A stretch of 64,000 nt of DNA, from NCBI RefSeq assembly GCF_034661235.1, contig NZ_CP141059.1, positions 4,153,501-4,217,500 on the forward strand. Reading direction: 5' to 3'. The notes beneath the pieces were generated by a model that saw only the letters and a program-made list of their open reading frames with translations, was not told where the DNA came from and made no database searches. The translations under genes and the position numbers were made by a program. The stretch is from Nocardioides bizhenqiangii. Its GTDB lineage: Bacteria > Actinomycetota > Actinomycetes > Propionibacteriales > Nocardioidaceae. Shown here piece after piece: positions 44,325 to 53,400 of the stretch. How positions within the stretch are numbered: the stretch's first letter is position 1; every line of letters begins with the position of its first letter.

Positions 44325-46529
44325 TCAGACCAGGGCGGCCTCCCGCTCCGGCTCGTCGGCGACGGGCTCCAGGACGGGCAGCTCCTCGCCGTCGTACGCT
44401 CCACCCTCGATGTCGATCGACGGCAGCCGGCGCTCGAGCCAGGCCGGGAGCCACCAGGCGCGGTGACCCAACAGGCTCATCGCAGCCGGGACCAGCACCA
44501 TGCGGATCAGCGTGACATCCAGGAGGACAGCGACCGCGAGGCCGAGACCGAACATCTTGGTCGTGACGTCGACGTCCAACATGAACGAGGAGAACACGCC
44601 GATCATGATGAGTGCGGCACAGGTGATGACCCGGGCTGTGGAGCCCACACCCTCGACCACGGCGCGCCGGGGATCGAAGTGCTTGCGGTACTGCTCGCGG
44701 ACCCGGCTCATCAGGAACACCTCGTAGTCCATCGAGAGGCCGAACAGGATCGCGAACATCAGCATCGGAGCCAGCGGCATGATCGGCACGCTCTCGTGCA
44801 CGCCGATCAGGTTCGCGAACCAACCCCACTGGAAGACCGCGACGATCACGCCGTACGCAGCTCCGACGCCGAGCACGTTGAGCGCAGCAGCCTTCAGCGG
44901 GACCAGCACCGACCGGAACACGACCATCAGCAGCAGGAACGACAGCCCGATGACCGCTCCGAGGAACAGAGGCATCCGGTCCTGCAGTCGCGACGAGACG
45001 TCCTCGGTGAGCGCCGTGTTGCCGGTGACCGACGCCTCGACGCCGGTACCGTCGAGCGCCGCGGGGATGGTGTCCTCACGGATCTGCTCGAGCAGCTCGC
45101 CGGTCTCCGCGTCCTGCGGTGACGTGGTCGGGACGACGCTGATGATTGCGATGTCCCCAGCCTCGTTCGTCGACGGCGGGTCGACCGAGGCTACGCCCGG
45201 CTCACTCGCCAGCGCGGTCGAGATCCGCTCGATCGCGCCACTCGGGATCGTGGCCCCGTCGGCGTCGAGCACCACCTGGAGCGGGCCGTTGATGCCGGCA
45301 CCGTAGCCCTCGGCCATCAGGTCGTAGGACTTGCGGGTCGTCGTGTCCGGCGCATCGTTGCCCGCGTCCGCGAACCCCAGGTGCATCGAGAAGACGGGGA
45401 TCGCGAGGATTCCGAGGACGACCGCTGCCGCGCCGCCGTAGCGCAGCGGCTTGGCGACCACCCGTGCGGCCCACTTGGCCGAAGCAGCATCCGGGTTGTC
45501 CACCGGCTTCTGCTTCACGAAGGGGACCCGGGCGCTGTTGACGCGGTGCTTGACGACGCCGAGGATCGCAGGGAGCAGGGTGATCGACGCGAGCATGACG
45601 ACGGCGACCATGATCGCCGAGCCGTACCCCATCTTCTCCATCATCGGGATGCCCGAGAGCTTGAGCCCGAGGATCGCGACCATCACGGTCACGCCTGCGA
45701 ACAGCACCGACAGGCCGGCGGTCGCGTTGGCGCGGCCGATGGCCACGGGCACGGACTGCCCCGCCGCAAGGTTCTGGCGGTGCCGGGTCAGGATGAACAG
45801 CGCATAGTCGATGCCGACGCCGAGCCCGAGCATCATCGCGACGATGCCGGTGATCTTCGGCACCGCGACGACGCCGGCCATGATGCCGATGCCGCTGCTG
45901 CCGACCACGATGGCGAGGAGCGCTGTGCCGATGGGCAGGCTCATCGCGACCAGCGACCCGAAGGCGACGGCGAGGATGACGACGGCGAGCAGGACGCCGA
46001 TCAGCTCGCTGTTGCCGCCGGCGGGGAGGTCGGCGTAGCCGAGGCCGCCGTCGTACTCGACCTGGATGCCCGCGTCACGGACGTCCTGGACCGCCTCCTC
46101 AGCGGCGTCGAGCTCCTCGATGCCGACCTTCTCGATGTCGAAGGCGACGGTCGCGAAGGCGGTCTGCCCGTCCTCGCTGACCGTGGGGCCTCGAGGATCG
46201 TAGGGGCTGCTCACGGCAACGACGTGTTCACCCTCGGTCAACTGCTCCACGGCCTGCTCGATCGCGGCCTTGGTGGCCGGGTCGGTCAGTCCGTTGTCGG
46301 AGTGGAAGATCACGTTCGACGAGTACAGCGTCTCTTGCGGGAAGCGGTCCTCGATGGCGTCGGCGGCACGCTGGGACTCCGAGCCCGGAAGGCTGAAGCT
46401 CTCGTCGTACTCACCACCCTGCGAGGAGTTGAGCATGAAGACCGCGCCGGCGACGAAGATCCACGCGGCGATGACACGCCAGGGGTGGCGCCCGGCGAAG
46501 TTGCCGATTCGGTAGAGGAAGTGAGACAT
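44325..46529 (-). CDS. MMPL-family (RND) membrane transporter (734 aa)
   Basis: Second MMPL-type transporter, only distantly similar to the one at 38439. ATG 46529 (MSHFLYRIGNFAGRHPWRVIAAWIFVAGAVFML) has AAAGG upstream. Key helices: GLGVGIDYALFILTRHRQNLAAG and LFGLSMDYEVFLMSRVREQYRKHFDPRRAVVEG. The C-terminal cytoplasmic tail is Glu-rich (DGEELPVLEPVADEPEREAALV). No regulator is adjacent. Substrate unknown; family members export drugs, peptides or envelope lipids. Confidence 0.93.
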   Translation of the reverse strand: MSHFLYRIGNFAGRHPWRVIAAWIFVAGAVFMLNSSQGGEYDESFSLPGSESQRAADAIEDRFPQETLYSSNVIFHSDNGLTDPATKAAIEQAVEQLTEGEHVVAVSSPYDPRGPTVSEDGQTAFATVAFDIEKVGIEELDAAEEAVQDVRDAGIQVEYDGGLGYADLPAGGNSELIGVLLAVVILAVAFGSLVAMSLPIGTALLAIVVGSSGIGIMAGVVAVPKITGIVAMMLGLGVGIDYALFILTRHRQNLAAGQSVPVAIGRANATAGLSVLFAGVTVMVAILGLKLSGIPMMEKMGYGSAIMVAVVMLASITLLPAILGVVKHRVNSARVPFVKQKPVDNPDAASAKWAARVVAKPLRYGGAAAVVLGILAIPVFSMHLGFADAGNDAPDTTTRKSYDLMAEGYGAGINGPLQVVLDADGATIPSGAIERISTALASEPGVASVDPPSTNEAGDIAIISVVPTTSPQDAETGELLEQIREDTIPAALDGTGVEASVTGNTALTEDVSSRLQDRMPLFLGAVIGLSFLLLMVVFRSVLVPLKAAALNVLGVGAAYGVIVAVFQWGWFANLIGVHESVPIMPLAPMLMFAILFGLSMDYEVFLMSRVREQYRKHFDPRRAVVEGVGSTARVITCAALIMIGVFSSFMLDVDVTTKMFGLGLAVAVLLDVTLIRMVLVPAAMSLLGHRAWWLPAWLERRLPSIDIEGGAYDGEELPVLEPVADEPEREAALV

Positions 46530-46674
46530 GGTGAAGCCTTTCGGGATGAGCTCGAGTGGGTTTGGCGGATGGCGAGGCGCCACGTCTCGAACCTAGGAAT
46601 TCCCGTTGCCCCGGACGATCGGGGAGGCCGCTCACCTGCGGAGGCTGACCGCACGGCTGCCCGCCGGCCGGGGT

Positions 46675-46692
46675 GTGGGTAGCCGCACCCAC
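46675..46692 (-). terminator. Short hairpin after the EF-Tu gene
   Basis: GTGGGT-AGCCGC-ACCCAC, a perfect 6-bp stem about 38 nt past the tuf stop codon, with no U-tract. It is a weak candidate terminator. Confidence 0.35.
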
Positions 46693-46730
46693 CAAGCGGC
46701 CACCCACCCCCTGCGCCACCTGCGGTCGTG

Positions 46731-47918
46731 TCAGTCGAGCAGACCAGTGACGGTGCCGGCGGCCACGGTCCGTCCGCCCTCGCGGACGGCGAAGCCGAGA
46801 CCGACCTCCATCGCGACCGGCTTTCCGAGATCGACGGTCACTTCGACCGTGTCACCGGGCATCACCAGCGCCACTTCCCCGAGGTCCATGCCTCCGGAGA
46901 CGTCGGTCGTCCGGAAGTAGAACTGCGGGCGGTAGTCCGCGGCGAACGGCGTGTGCCGACCACCTTCGGCGGCGGTCAGTGCATGCAGGTTCGCGGTGAA
47001 CCTGGCATGCGGCATCACCGAACCGGGCGCGCCGAGCACCTGGCCCCGGCGGACGTCCTCACGACGTACGCCACGAAGCAGCACCGCGGCGTTGTCGCCG
47101 GCCCGGACCTCCTCCAGGGTCTTGCCGAAGGTCTCCAACCCGGTCGCCACGCTCGCGACCGTCGGACCGAGCCCGACGACCTCGACGGCATCGCCGACGC
47201 GGAGCGATCCCCGCTCGACAGCACCGGTGACCACCGTGCCCCGGCCGCTGATCGTGAGCACGCTCTCGATCGGCATCAGGAACGGCTCGCCGAGCTCGCG
47301 GTCGGGCACCGGCACGTAGTCGTCGACGGCCTGCAGGAGGTCCATGATCGACTGCGTCCACCGCGGGTCGCCCTCGAGCGCCTTGAGCGCGGACACCCGG
47401 ACGACGGGCACCTCCTCGCCGGGGAACCCGTACTCGCCGAGCAGCTCACGAACCTCCAGCTCGACCAGGTCGAGCAGGTCCTCGTCCTCGACTGCGTCGG
47501 ACTTGTTGAGGGCCACTACGAGGTACGGCACGCCGACCCGCCGCGCGAGCAGCACGTGCTCCCGCGTCTGCGGCATCGCGCCGTCCTGCGCGGACACGAC
47601 GAGGATCGCCGCATCCACCTGGGCAGCGCCGGTGATCATGTTCTTCACGTAGTCCGCGTGGCCCGGCATGTCGACGTGGGCGTAGTGACGGGTCGCCGTC
47701 TCGTACTCCACGTGCGCGATGTTGATGGTGATCCCACGCTGGATCTCCTCCGGCGCCCGGTCGATCCCGTCGAAGGACACGAAGGTGTTCTGACCCGGGT
47801 CGGCGTCCGCGAGCACCTTGGTGATCGCGGCGGTCAGCGTCGTCTTGCCGTGGTCGACGTGACCCATCGTCCCGATGTTGAGGTGCGGCTTGGTCCGCAT
47901 GAACTGGCTCTTGGCCAT
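46731..47918 (-). CDS. tuf: Elongation factor Tu, stand-alone paralogue (395 aa)
   Basis: GTPase delivering aminoacyl-tRNA to the ribosome. ATG 47918 ([33 protein letters not shown]). G motifs: [29 protein letters not shown]; domains 2 and 3 follow with [13 protein letters not shown] and [25 protein letters not shown]. It departs from the usual actinobacterial sequence at several positions (DMPGHADY and NKSD rather than DAPGHADY and NKAD) and has an atypical end ([10 protein letters not shown]). It is not in an rpsL-rpsG-fusA-tuf operon, so it is probably a second, divergent copy like Streptomyces tuf3. A structured leader precedes it. Confidence 0.93.
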   Translation of the reverse strand: MAKSQFMRTKPHLNIGTMGHVDHGKTTLTAAITKVLADADPGQNTFVSFDGIDRAPEEIQRGITINIAHVEYETATRHYAHVDMPGHADYVKNMITGAAQVDAAILVVSAQDGAMPQTREHVLLARRVGVPYLVVALNKSDAVEDEDLLDLVELEVRELLGEYGFPGEEVPVVRVSALKALEGDPRWTQSIMDLLQAVDDYVPVPDRELGEPFLMPIESVLTISGRGTVVTGAVERGSLRVGDAVEVVGLGPTVASVATGLETFGKTLEEVRAGDNAAVLLRGVRREDVRRGQVLGAPGSVMPHARFTANLHALTAAEGGRHTPFAADYRPQFYFRTTDVSGGMDLGEVALVMPGDTVEVTVDLGKPVAMEVGLGFAVREGGRTVAAGTVTGLLD

Positions 47919-47976
47919 GGCAGTGCTTTCTGTGAGTGATTCGCAGGCGTACGACGTGGCAGGGCGGCGTGCCAGA

Positions 47977-48120
47977 CCGCCCGCGCCCGGGACCGGGCGG
48001 AACTGCCGACCCTCCTCCTTCGGTCCCGCTGGGGCGGGAGGAGGGTCAGCGTCGCGCGCCGGCGAGGTGCAGGTTCGCGCCGTCAGCGCAGGGCGCTGCA
48101 ACCGACAGAGGGGCTGTCGG
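47977..48120 (-). promoter_or_regulatory. Structured leader of the EF-Tu paralogue: four hairpins
   Basis: Four perfect stems lie in a row within 145 bases: CCGCCCG/CGGGCGG (47977-48000), GACCCTCCTCC/GGAGGAGGGTC (48008-48047, 11 bp), CAGCGC/GCGCTG (48084-48098) and CCGACAG/CTGTCGG (48102-48120). They lie 58-202 bases upstream of the tuf start. They could be a terminator for the upstream gene, an attenuator, or mRNA control of tuf; no known riboswitch is recognised. Confidence 0.6.
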
Positions 48121-48144
48121 GAGCGCGGTGCTGATGACGAACAT
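48046..48144 (-). CDS. Possible 32-residue leader ORF upstream of tuf
   Basis: ATG 48144 to TGA 48046 encodes [20 protein letters not shown] plus 12 more residues. The stop codon coincides with the base of the 11-bp hairpin at 48008-48047. About 80 percent of third positions are G or C, which in this genome is not decisive, and no ribosome-binding site is seen, so it would need leaderless translation. Low confidence. Confidence 0.2.
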   Translation of the reverse strand: MFVISTALPTAPLSVAAPCADGANLHLAGARR

Positions 48145-48192
48145 GCGGATCACGATAGGTACCAACGCCGACCGGACCGAACGGATTCCCGG

Positions 48193-48657
48193 TCAGGCCG
48201 ATCGCAGCCGGCGCATCAACGAGTAGGCCTTGCAGCCCAAGCACAGCCCGGTGGAGGCGTTGAGGCCTGCTACGCCAACGGCGAGTGCCGTCACGCTGTA
48301 GCCGGCGACGTCGCCGCCGACTGCGAAGAAGGTCAGCCCCACAGCCGTGAGCACGAACCCGAGGAGCTGGGCGAACCTCGGCGGCCGAGCATCCTCCAGC
48401 TCGGCCGGTGCTCCTATCCGCGGCCAGATGAAGCGGGCATAGACCTGCGCCCACAGCGACCACTGGAAGCTGACGAATGCGGTGAACGCGAACACGGCGG
48501 CCTGGGTGGCGATCAGGCCGAGCCCCCATGGTCGGGCAACGTCGACGATGAGCAACCCGATGGCGAGAATGCTCGCAGTCGCCCCGGCGCTGAACCGCAC
48601 CAGGCGCGGATCGACCTGGGCGCGGAGCGGACAGGCGCCGATGCTGGTACCGGGCAT
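48193..48657 (-). CDS. DUF4395 membrane protein (154 aa)
   Basis: Small integral membrane protein with about four hydrophobic helices (ATASILAIGLLIVDVA, GLIATQAAVFAFTAFVSFQW, FAQLLGFVLTAVGLTFFAV, YSVTALAVGVAGLNAS) and a Cys pair in GLCLGCKAYSLMRR that is typical of the family. ATG 48657 follows GGAG. DUF4395 proteins often occur with thiol-redox genes; none is adjacent. Function unknown. Confidence 0.85.
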   Translation of the reverse strand: MPGTSIGACPLRAQVDPRLVRFSAGATASILAIGLLIVDVARPWGLGLIATQAAVFAFTAFVSFQWSLWAQVYARFIWPRIGAPAELEDARPPRFAQLLGFVLTAVGLTFFAVGGDVAGYSVTALAVGVAGLNASTGLCLGCKAYSLMRRLRSA

Positions 48658-48762
48658 GGGGTCTCCGGGGTAGGGGCCAGGATCCAACGACATTCTGGGC
48701 GTTGCTGACTGACGTCGGCAACGACTGGACAACCCGGGCTGACGCTGGCCCCCGGATCAAGC

Positions 48763-50244
48763 TCACCCGAGGTACTTGCCCCACGGTCCATCAATGGCGA
48801 TGGTCAGGCCAGGGTCCTGAATGTTCACGTAGAGCACCTTGCCGTCTGCGGAGAACGTGGGACCGGTGAACTCGGAGTACTCGGGTTCAGCGTCGTCGCC
48901 GACATTGATCATGTTCCGGGCGATCGCGCAGCTCGGTCCGCCGGGCACGCTGCTGAGCACGTGCGATGCGCCCACCCCGTCCTCCGCCAGGACGAGTGAT
49001 CCCCACGGCGTCACGGTGACGTTGTCCGGGCTGTCGAAGTAGAGGTCGGGATACGCCGGCTCGAACGTCTCCTCGTGGACGTGCTGCTGATAAGGGAAGT
49101 AGTTCACCAGCTGGATCGTCTGGTCCGCGTAGCTGTAGAACCAGACCATTCCGCTGTGCGGCACAGCATCGACGGGGAGGTCTTCACCCTTCTCGAGTGC
49201 GTAGGAGTTCACCACGTACACGCCTTGCTCGGTGCCCCACACGCCCTCGAACTTACGACCGCCGGTGACCTCGCCGTCCGCGAACTGCTCACGCACGTCG
49301 ACCTCCGTGGCGTCGCGATCGGGCACCTTCACCCAGGTGACCCTGAACGGCCGACCGAGCTGGGCGGAGGTCAAGTACGCGACATCGGGCAGCACGCTGC
49401 CGTCATCCAACAGAATTGCCATCGCGGCGAGCCGCCCGAACGACGCGGAGGACAGCTTGGCGACGGTGTCGGGGCCGATCCGGAAGCGAGGCGGTCCCTC
49501 CCAGCGGTAGAACAGACCGTTCGGCTCGTCGGCATCCTCGGACAGGAAGACGAACTGGCGATCCGCGCTGATCGCGCAAGCCTCGTGGTCGTAACGCCCG
49601 AGTGCCTTGAGCGGCTTCGGTCGGGCGCGCCCGTCGCCGAAGACCTCGAACACGTAGCCGTGGTCCTTCTCGTAGACGCCGGTCGCACCGCTGTCCTCGT
49701 TCTCCCAGTCCTCCCCTGCACGAGCGGTGGCTTCCTCGCACGTCCACCAGGTCCCCCACGGGGTCGGCCCGCCGGCGCAGTTGGCGATGGTGCCTGAGAT
49801 TCCCACGTACTGCCCGCGGTTGTTGCCCTTGCCATCGGTCCTGACCACGGTGCAGCCACCTCCACCGGTCGCGCCTGGGTCGTACACCGTGCCCGGCAGG
49901 TGCGGGACACCCAGCGGATCGCCGGCGTCGCACTCGTGGTTGAGGATCAGGTATTGGCGCCGGCCATGTCCGAAAGCCCCCGCACCGTCGTGACTGCCGG
50001 GGCACGACCCGCCTGTCTCGAGAGCCGTCTCCCCGGCCCGCGTCAGGATCTTGTACGAGAAACCGGCTGGGAGAGCCAGAATCCCCTCGGGATCGTCGAC
50101 GAGCGGGGGAAACGGACGGTGCGGGCCACTGGGCGTCGCAGCGAACCTCGGCCTGGCCTCGGCGAGCGAGGGAAAAGACCCGGTGACCGCGATCCCGGCT
50201 CCGGCGGCGCTGCTGGCCATCAGGCCGCGGCGAGAGATGACCAT
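48763..50244 (-). CDS. Tat-exported PhoX/DUF839 family protein (493 aa)
   Basis: Probable exported phosphatase-like protein. ATG 50244 (MVISRRGLMASSAAGAGIAV) gives a twin-arginine signal, with AGGAG 6 nt upstream. Conserved DUF839 features: DGAGAFGHGRRQYLILNHECDAGDP, NCAGGPTPWGTWWTCEEA, GRYDHEACAISADRQFVFLSED, and SPDNVTVTPWGSLVLAEDG near the C-terminus. PhoX members use calcium and iron and hydrolyse phosphate esters under phosphate limitation, but many DUF839 proteins are uncharacterised. No Pho box was recognised upstream. Confidence 0.85.
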   Translation of the reverse strand: MVISRRGLMASSAAGAGIAVTGSFPSLAEARPRFAATPSGPHRPFPPLVDDPEGILALPAGFSYKILTRAGETALETGGSCPGSHDGAGAFGHGRRQYLILNHECDAGDPLGVPHLPGTVYDPGATGGGGCTVVRTDGKGNNRGQYVGISGTIANCAGGPTPWGTWWTCEEATARAGEDWENEDSGATGVYEKDHGYVFEVFGDGRARPKPLKALGRYDHEACAISADRQFVFLSEDADEPNGLFYRWEGPPRFRIGPDTVAKLSSASFGRLAAMAILLDDGSVLPDVAYLTSAQLGRPFRVTWVKVPDRDATEVDVREQFADGEVTGGRKFEGVWGTEQGVYVVNSYALEKGEDLPVDAVPHSGMVWFYSYADQTIQLVNYFPYQQHVHEETFEPAYPDLYFDSPDNVTVTPWGSLVLAEDGVGASHVLSSVPGGPSCAIARNMINVGDDAEPEYSEFTGPTFSADGKVLYVNIQDPGLTIAIDGPWGKYLG

Positions 50245-50319
50245 CGGTGCTCCTAGCGATTGAGCAATGCGTCGTCGCACAACTTCGCGGCGGAACCTGA
50301 AATCCGCAGCCACGCCGGT

Positions 50320-50339
50320 GGTTGGCCAGACGGCCAACC
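50320..50339. promoter_or_regulatory. Palindrome in the phoX-like / pls divergent region
   Basis: GGTTGGCC-N4-GGCCAACC, perfect 8-bp arms, in the 227-bp region between divergent genes, 76 bp from the phoX-like start and 132 bp from the pls start. It has operator geometry for a dimeric regulator; no regulator gene is adjacent. Confidence 0.5.
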
Positions 50340-50471
50340 GATGAACGCGAGTGGACCCGCGCCGCCCGCTCGTCGACGCGAGCACCGCTGCGGCTACGAC
50401 CCGGGGACCGACCCCGACCACGGCAGCGGCCTCGACACCTCCCGTTCACCTTCTTCCGGGACGGTCCGTGC

Positions 50472-53400
50472 GTGCCCCCGCCTGCGACGCCGTTGCTGCG
50501 TGGCCACCTCGCACCTCCGCCGCGGACTCTCGTCGACATCTTCCGCGAGACAGTTGCCCAGGCCCCCCATGACAGTGCTGTGGACGCCGGCACAGGCGTG
50601 CTCACCTACGCCGAGCTCGAGGAGGCGGCCGACGAGCTCGCCTCCGAGCTGAATGCTCATGGTGTCGGACCCGGCGACAAGGTAGGGGTGCGGGCCGCCT
50701 CGGGCACGACCGACCTCTACGTGGCGATCCTCGGAGTCCTCGTCGCCGGCGCGGCGTACGTGCCGGTCGATGTGGACGACCCGGATGAACGCGCCCGGCT
50801 GGTGTTCGACGAGGCCGACGTCACCGCAATCGTGGGCAACGACCGCGTGGTCGTCTGGCGGAGGGAAGGCCCTGCTCTCGAGCCACGCGACCCTGGCTTG
50901 GACGACGACGCGTGGGTGATCTTCACCAGCGGCTCCACCGGAACCCCGAAGGGGGTGGCGGTGACGCACCGGAACGCCGCAGCCTTCGTCGACGCGGAGG
51001 CCCGCATGTTCCTCCAGGAAGCGCCCCTCGGTGTTGGTGACCGGGTGATGGCCGGGCTGAGCGTGGCCTTCGACGCCTCGTGCGAGGAGATGTGGCTGGC
51101 GTGGCGTTACGGCGCCTGCCTCGTTCCGGCGCCGCGGGCACTGGTGCGTACGGGCATCGACGTCGGCCCCTGGCTGGTCGCCAACGAGATCACCGTTGTC
51201 TCGACAGTGCCCACCTTGGTGGCGCTGTGGCCGCTGGAGTCGCTCGAGCAGGTGCGCCTCCTCATCATGGGGGGTGAAGCCTGCCCGCCGGAGCTGGCCA
51301 GCCGCCTCCTCGCGCCCGGTCGCGAAGTCTGGAACACCTACGGCCCCACCGAGGCGACTGTGGTCGCTTGCGGCGCGCGGCTGAGCGACGACGGGCTGGT
51401 GCGGATCGGACTGCCGCTCGACGGGTGGGACCTCGCCGTCGTCGATGCCGACGGCCAGCCGGTCGGCGAGGGCGAGTCAGGCGAGCTCATCATCGGTGGC
51501 GTCGGGCTCGCCCGTTACCTCGATCCCGAGAAGGACGCCGAGAAGTACGCACCGATGCCGTCACTGGGGTGGGACCGCGCGTACCGGAGTGGCGACGTGG
51601 TGATCTATGACTCCGCCGGGCTGTTCTTCCAGGGTCGGGCCGACGACCAGGTCAAGCTGGGTGGTCGACGTGTCGAGCTCGGCGAGATCGACAGCGCGCT
51701 CCTCGCACTCCCTGGGGTGGTTGCCGCGGCCGCTGCCGTGCGGAGGACGGCTGCCGGCAACAGGCTCCTGGTCGGCTACATAGCCACGAATGCATCGTTC
51801 GACCAAGCCAGCGCCGTCGAGTCCTTGCGCCGTTCGATGCCGGCACCCTTGGTGCCACGACTGGCACTCGTCGAGGCCTTGCCGACCCGAACCTCGGGCA
51901 AGGTCGACCGCGACGCGCTCGCTTGGCCGCTGCCACCGGCCACGACGAGCACGGCGCTCCGGGGTACGGCGGCGTGGATCGCCGAGCTCTGGAACGAAGT
52001 GCTCGCAGCCCAGCCCACAACCGTCACCGACGACTTCTTCGACCTCGGCGGCGGGAGCCTGACGGCGGCTCAGATGGTGTCGCTGCTTCGCAGCCGCTTC
52101 CCTGATGCTGCGGTGGGTGACATCTACGAGCATCCGACCGTGGGCGCTCTCGCTACCTACCTGGACGGCCTGGCCACCCCTGGTCCGGCGTCAACGCGAG
52201 CCGTGCGGCCGATCCCTCTGAAGAGCCAGCTCGGACAGGTCGCCGCCACCCTGATGGTGCGCTCCCTCGGCGGCCTCCAGTGGCTGGCGTGGGTCGGCCT
52301 CGGGTGCCAGCTCGGCGCCAGCCTGCTCGGCATGGGCTGGCTTCCTCAGCCCTCGTGGTGGCTGGTCGTGCCCGCCTGGCTGGTCTTGGTCAGCGCCCCG
52401 GGTCGGATGCTCCTGGCGGCGGGCTTCGCGCGGCTCCTGCTCCGACCTGTCACTCCCGGCAACCACCCCCGCGGCGGTCGGATCCACCTCCGGTTGTGGC
52501 TCGCCCAGCACGTGGTCGACGAGCTGCGCGCCGTCAGCCTCGCCGGCGCCCCATGGATCACGTGGTACGCGAGGCTGCTCGGGGCGAAGATCGGTCGCGA
52601 CGTCGACCTGCACAGCATCCCGCCCGTGACCGGCATGCTCCGGCTGGGGAAGGGCGCCTCGATCGAGCCCGAGGTGGACCTCACCGGCTTCTGGGTCGAT
52701 GGCGACGTCGTGCACGTCGGCCCGATCTCGGTGGGGGCACGGGCCCGGGTCGGCGCCCGCAGCATGCTGTGCCCGGGCGCAGTGGTGGAGGCCGATGCCG
52801 AGGTCGCCCCTGGCGCGTCGGTCTTCGGCACCGTGCCCGCGGGCGAGTTCTGGTCGGGGTCGCCGGCCGTCAGGGTCTCCCGGACCGCGCGTGGCCCCTG
52901 GCGGGACCGGCCGGCCAGCAGCCCGCTGTGGGTGGCGGCGTACGGCGCGGTCGCGGCGTTCCTGTCTGTCATTCCCCTGCTCGGGATCGTCGGCGGCGCG
53001 GCGATACCGCTCCTGGTGGCCGAGCGCCCGACGGGCTTCGCCGACGCACTGGCGCTGCTCCCCTGGTTGCCGGTCTCGACGCTCGCCGGCCTGGTCACCG
53101 TGGCCGTCCTGGTGTGGGCCGTGGTCCGCCTGGCAGCCCGGGCGATCGTGCCCGGCGTACACCCGGTGCGCAGTCGGGCGGCGCTGGCGGTGTGGACGAC
53201 GATCCGCGTGCTCGACGAGGCGCGGACCTGGATCTTCCCGCTCTACTCCTCGATGCTGACGCCTGCCTGGCTGCGACTGCTCGGCGCTCGGGTCGGAACC
53301 GACGTCGAGGCGTCGACGGTGCTGATGGTGCCGTCGCTGACCCAGGTCAACGACCAAGCCTTCCTCGCCGACGACACCCTCATCGGCGGCTATGAACTAG

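Noticed and set aside
46731..47918. The EF-Tu paralogue contains no cysteine, suggesting an oxidation-resistant form
   Set aside because: Ordinary actinobacterial EF-Tu already lacks the two cysteines of the E. coli protein (DAPGHADY, NKAD), so this is not special.
50322..50471. TTG-initiated extension of the Pls-type synthetase
   Set aside because: The added residues are low-complexity Arg/Pro-rich, lack a ribosome-binding site, and would begin inside the palindrome.
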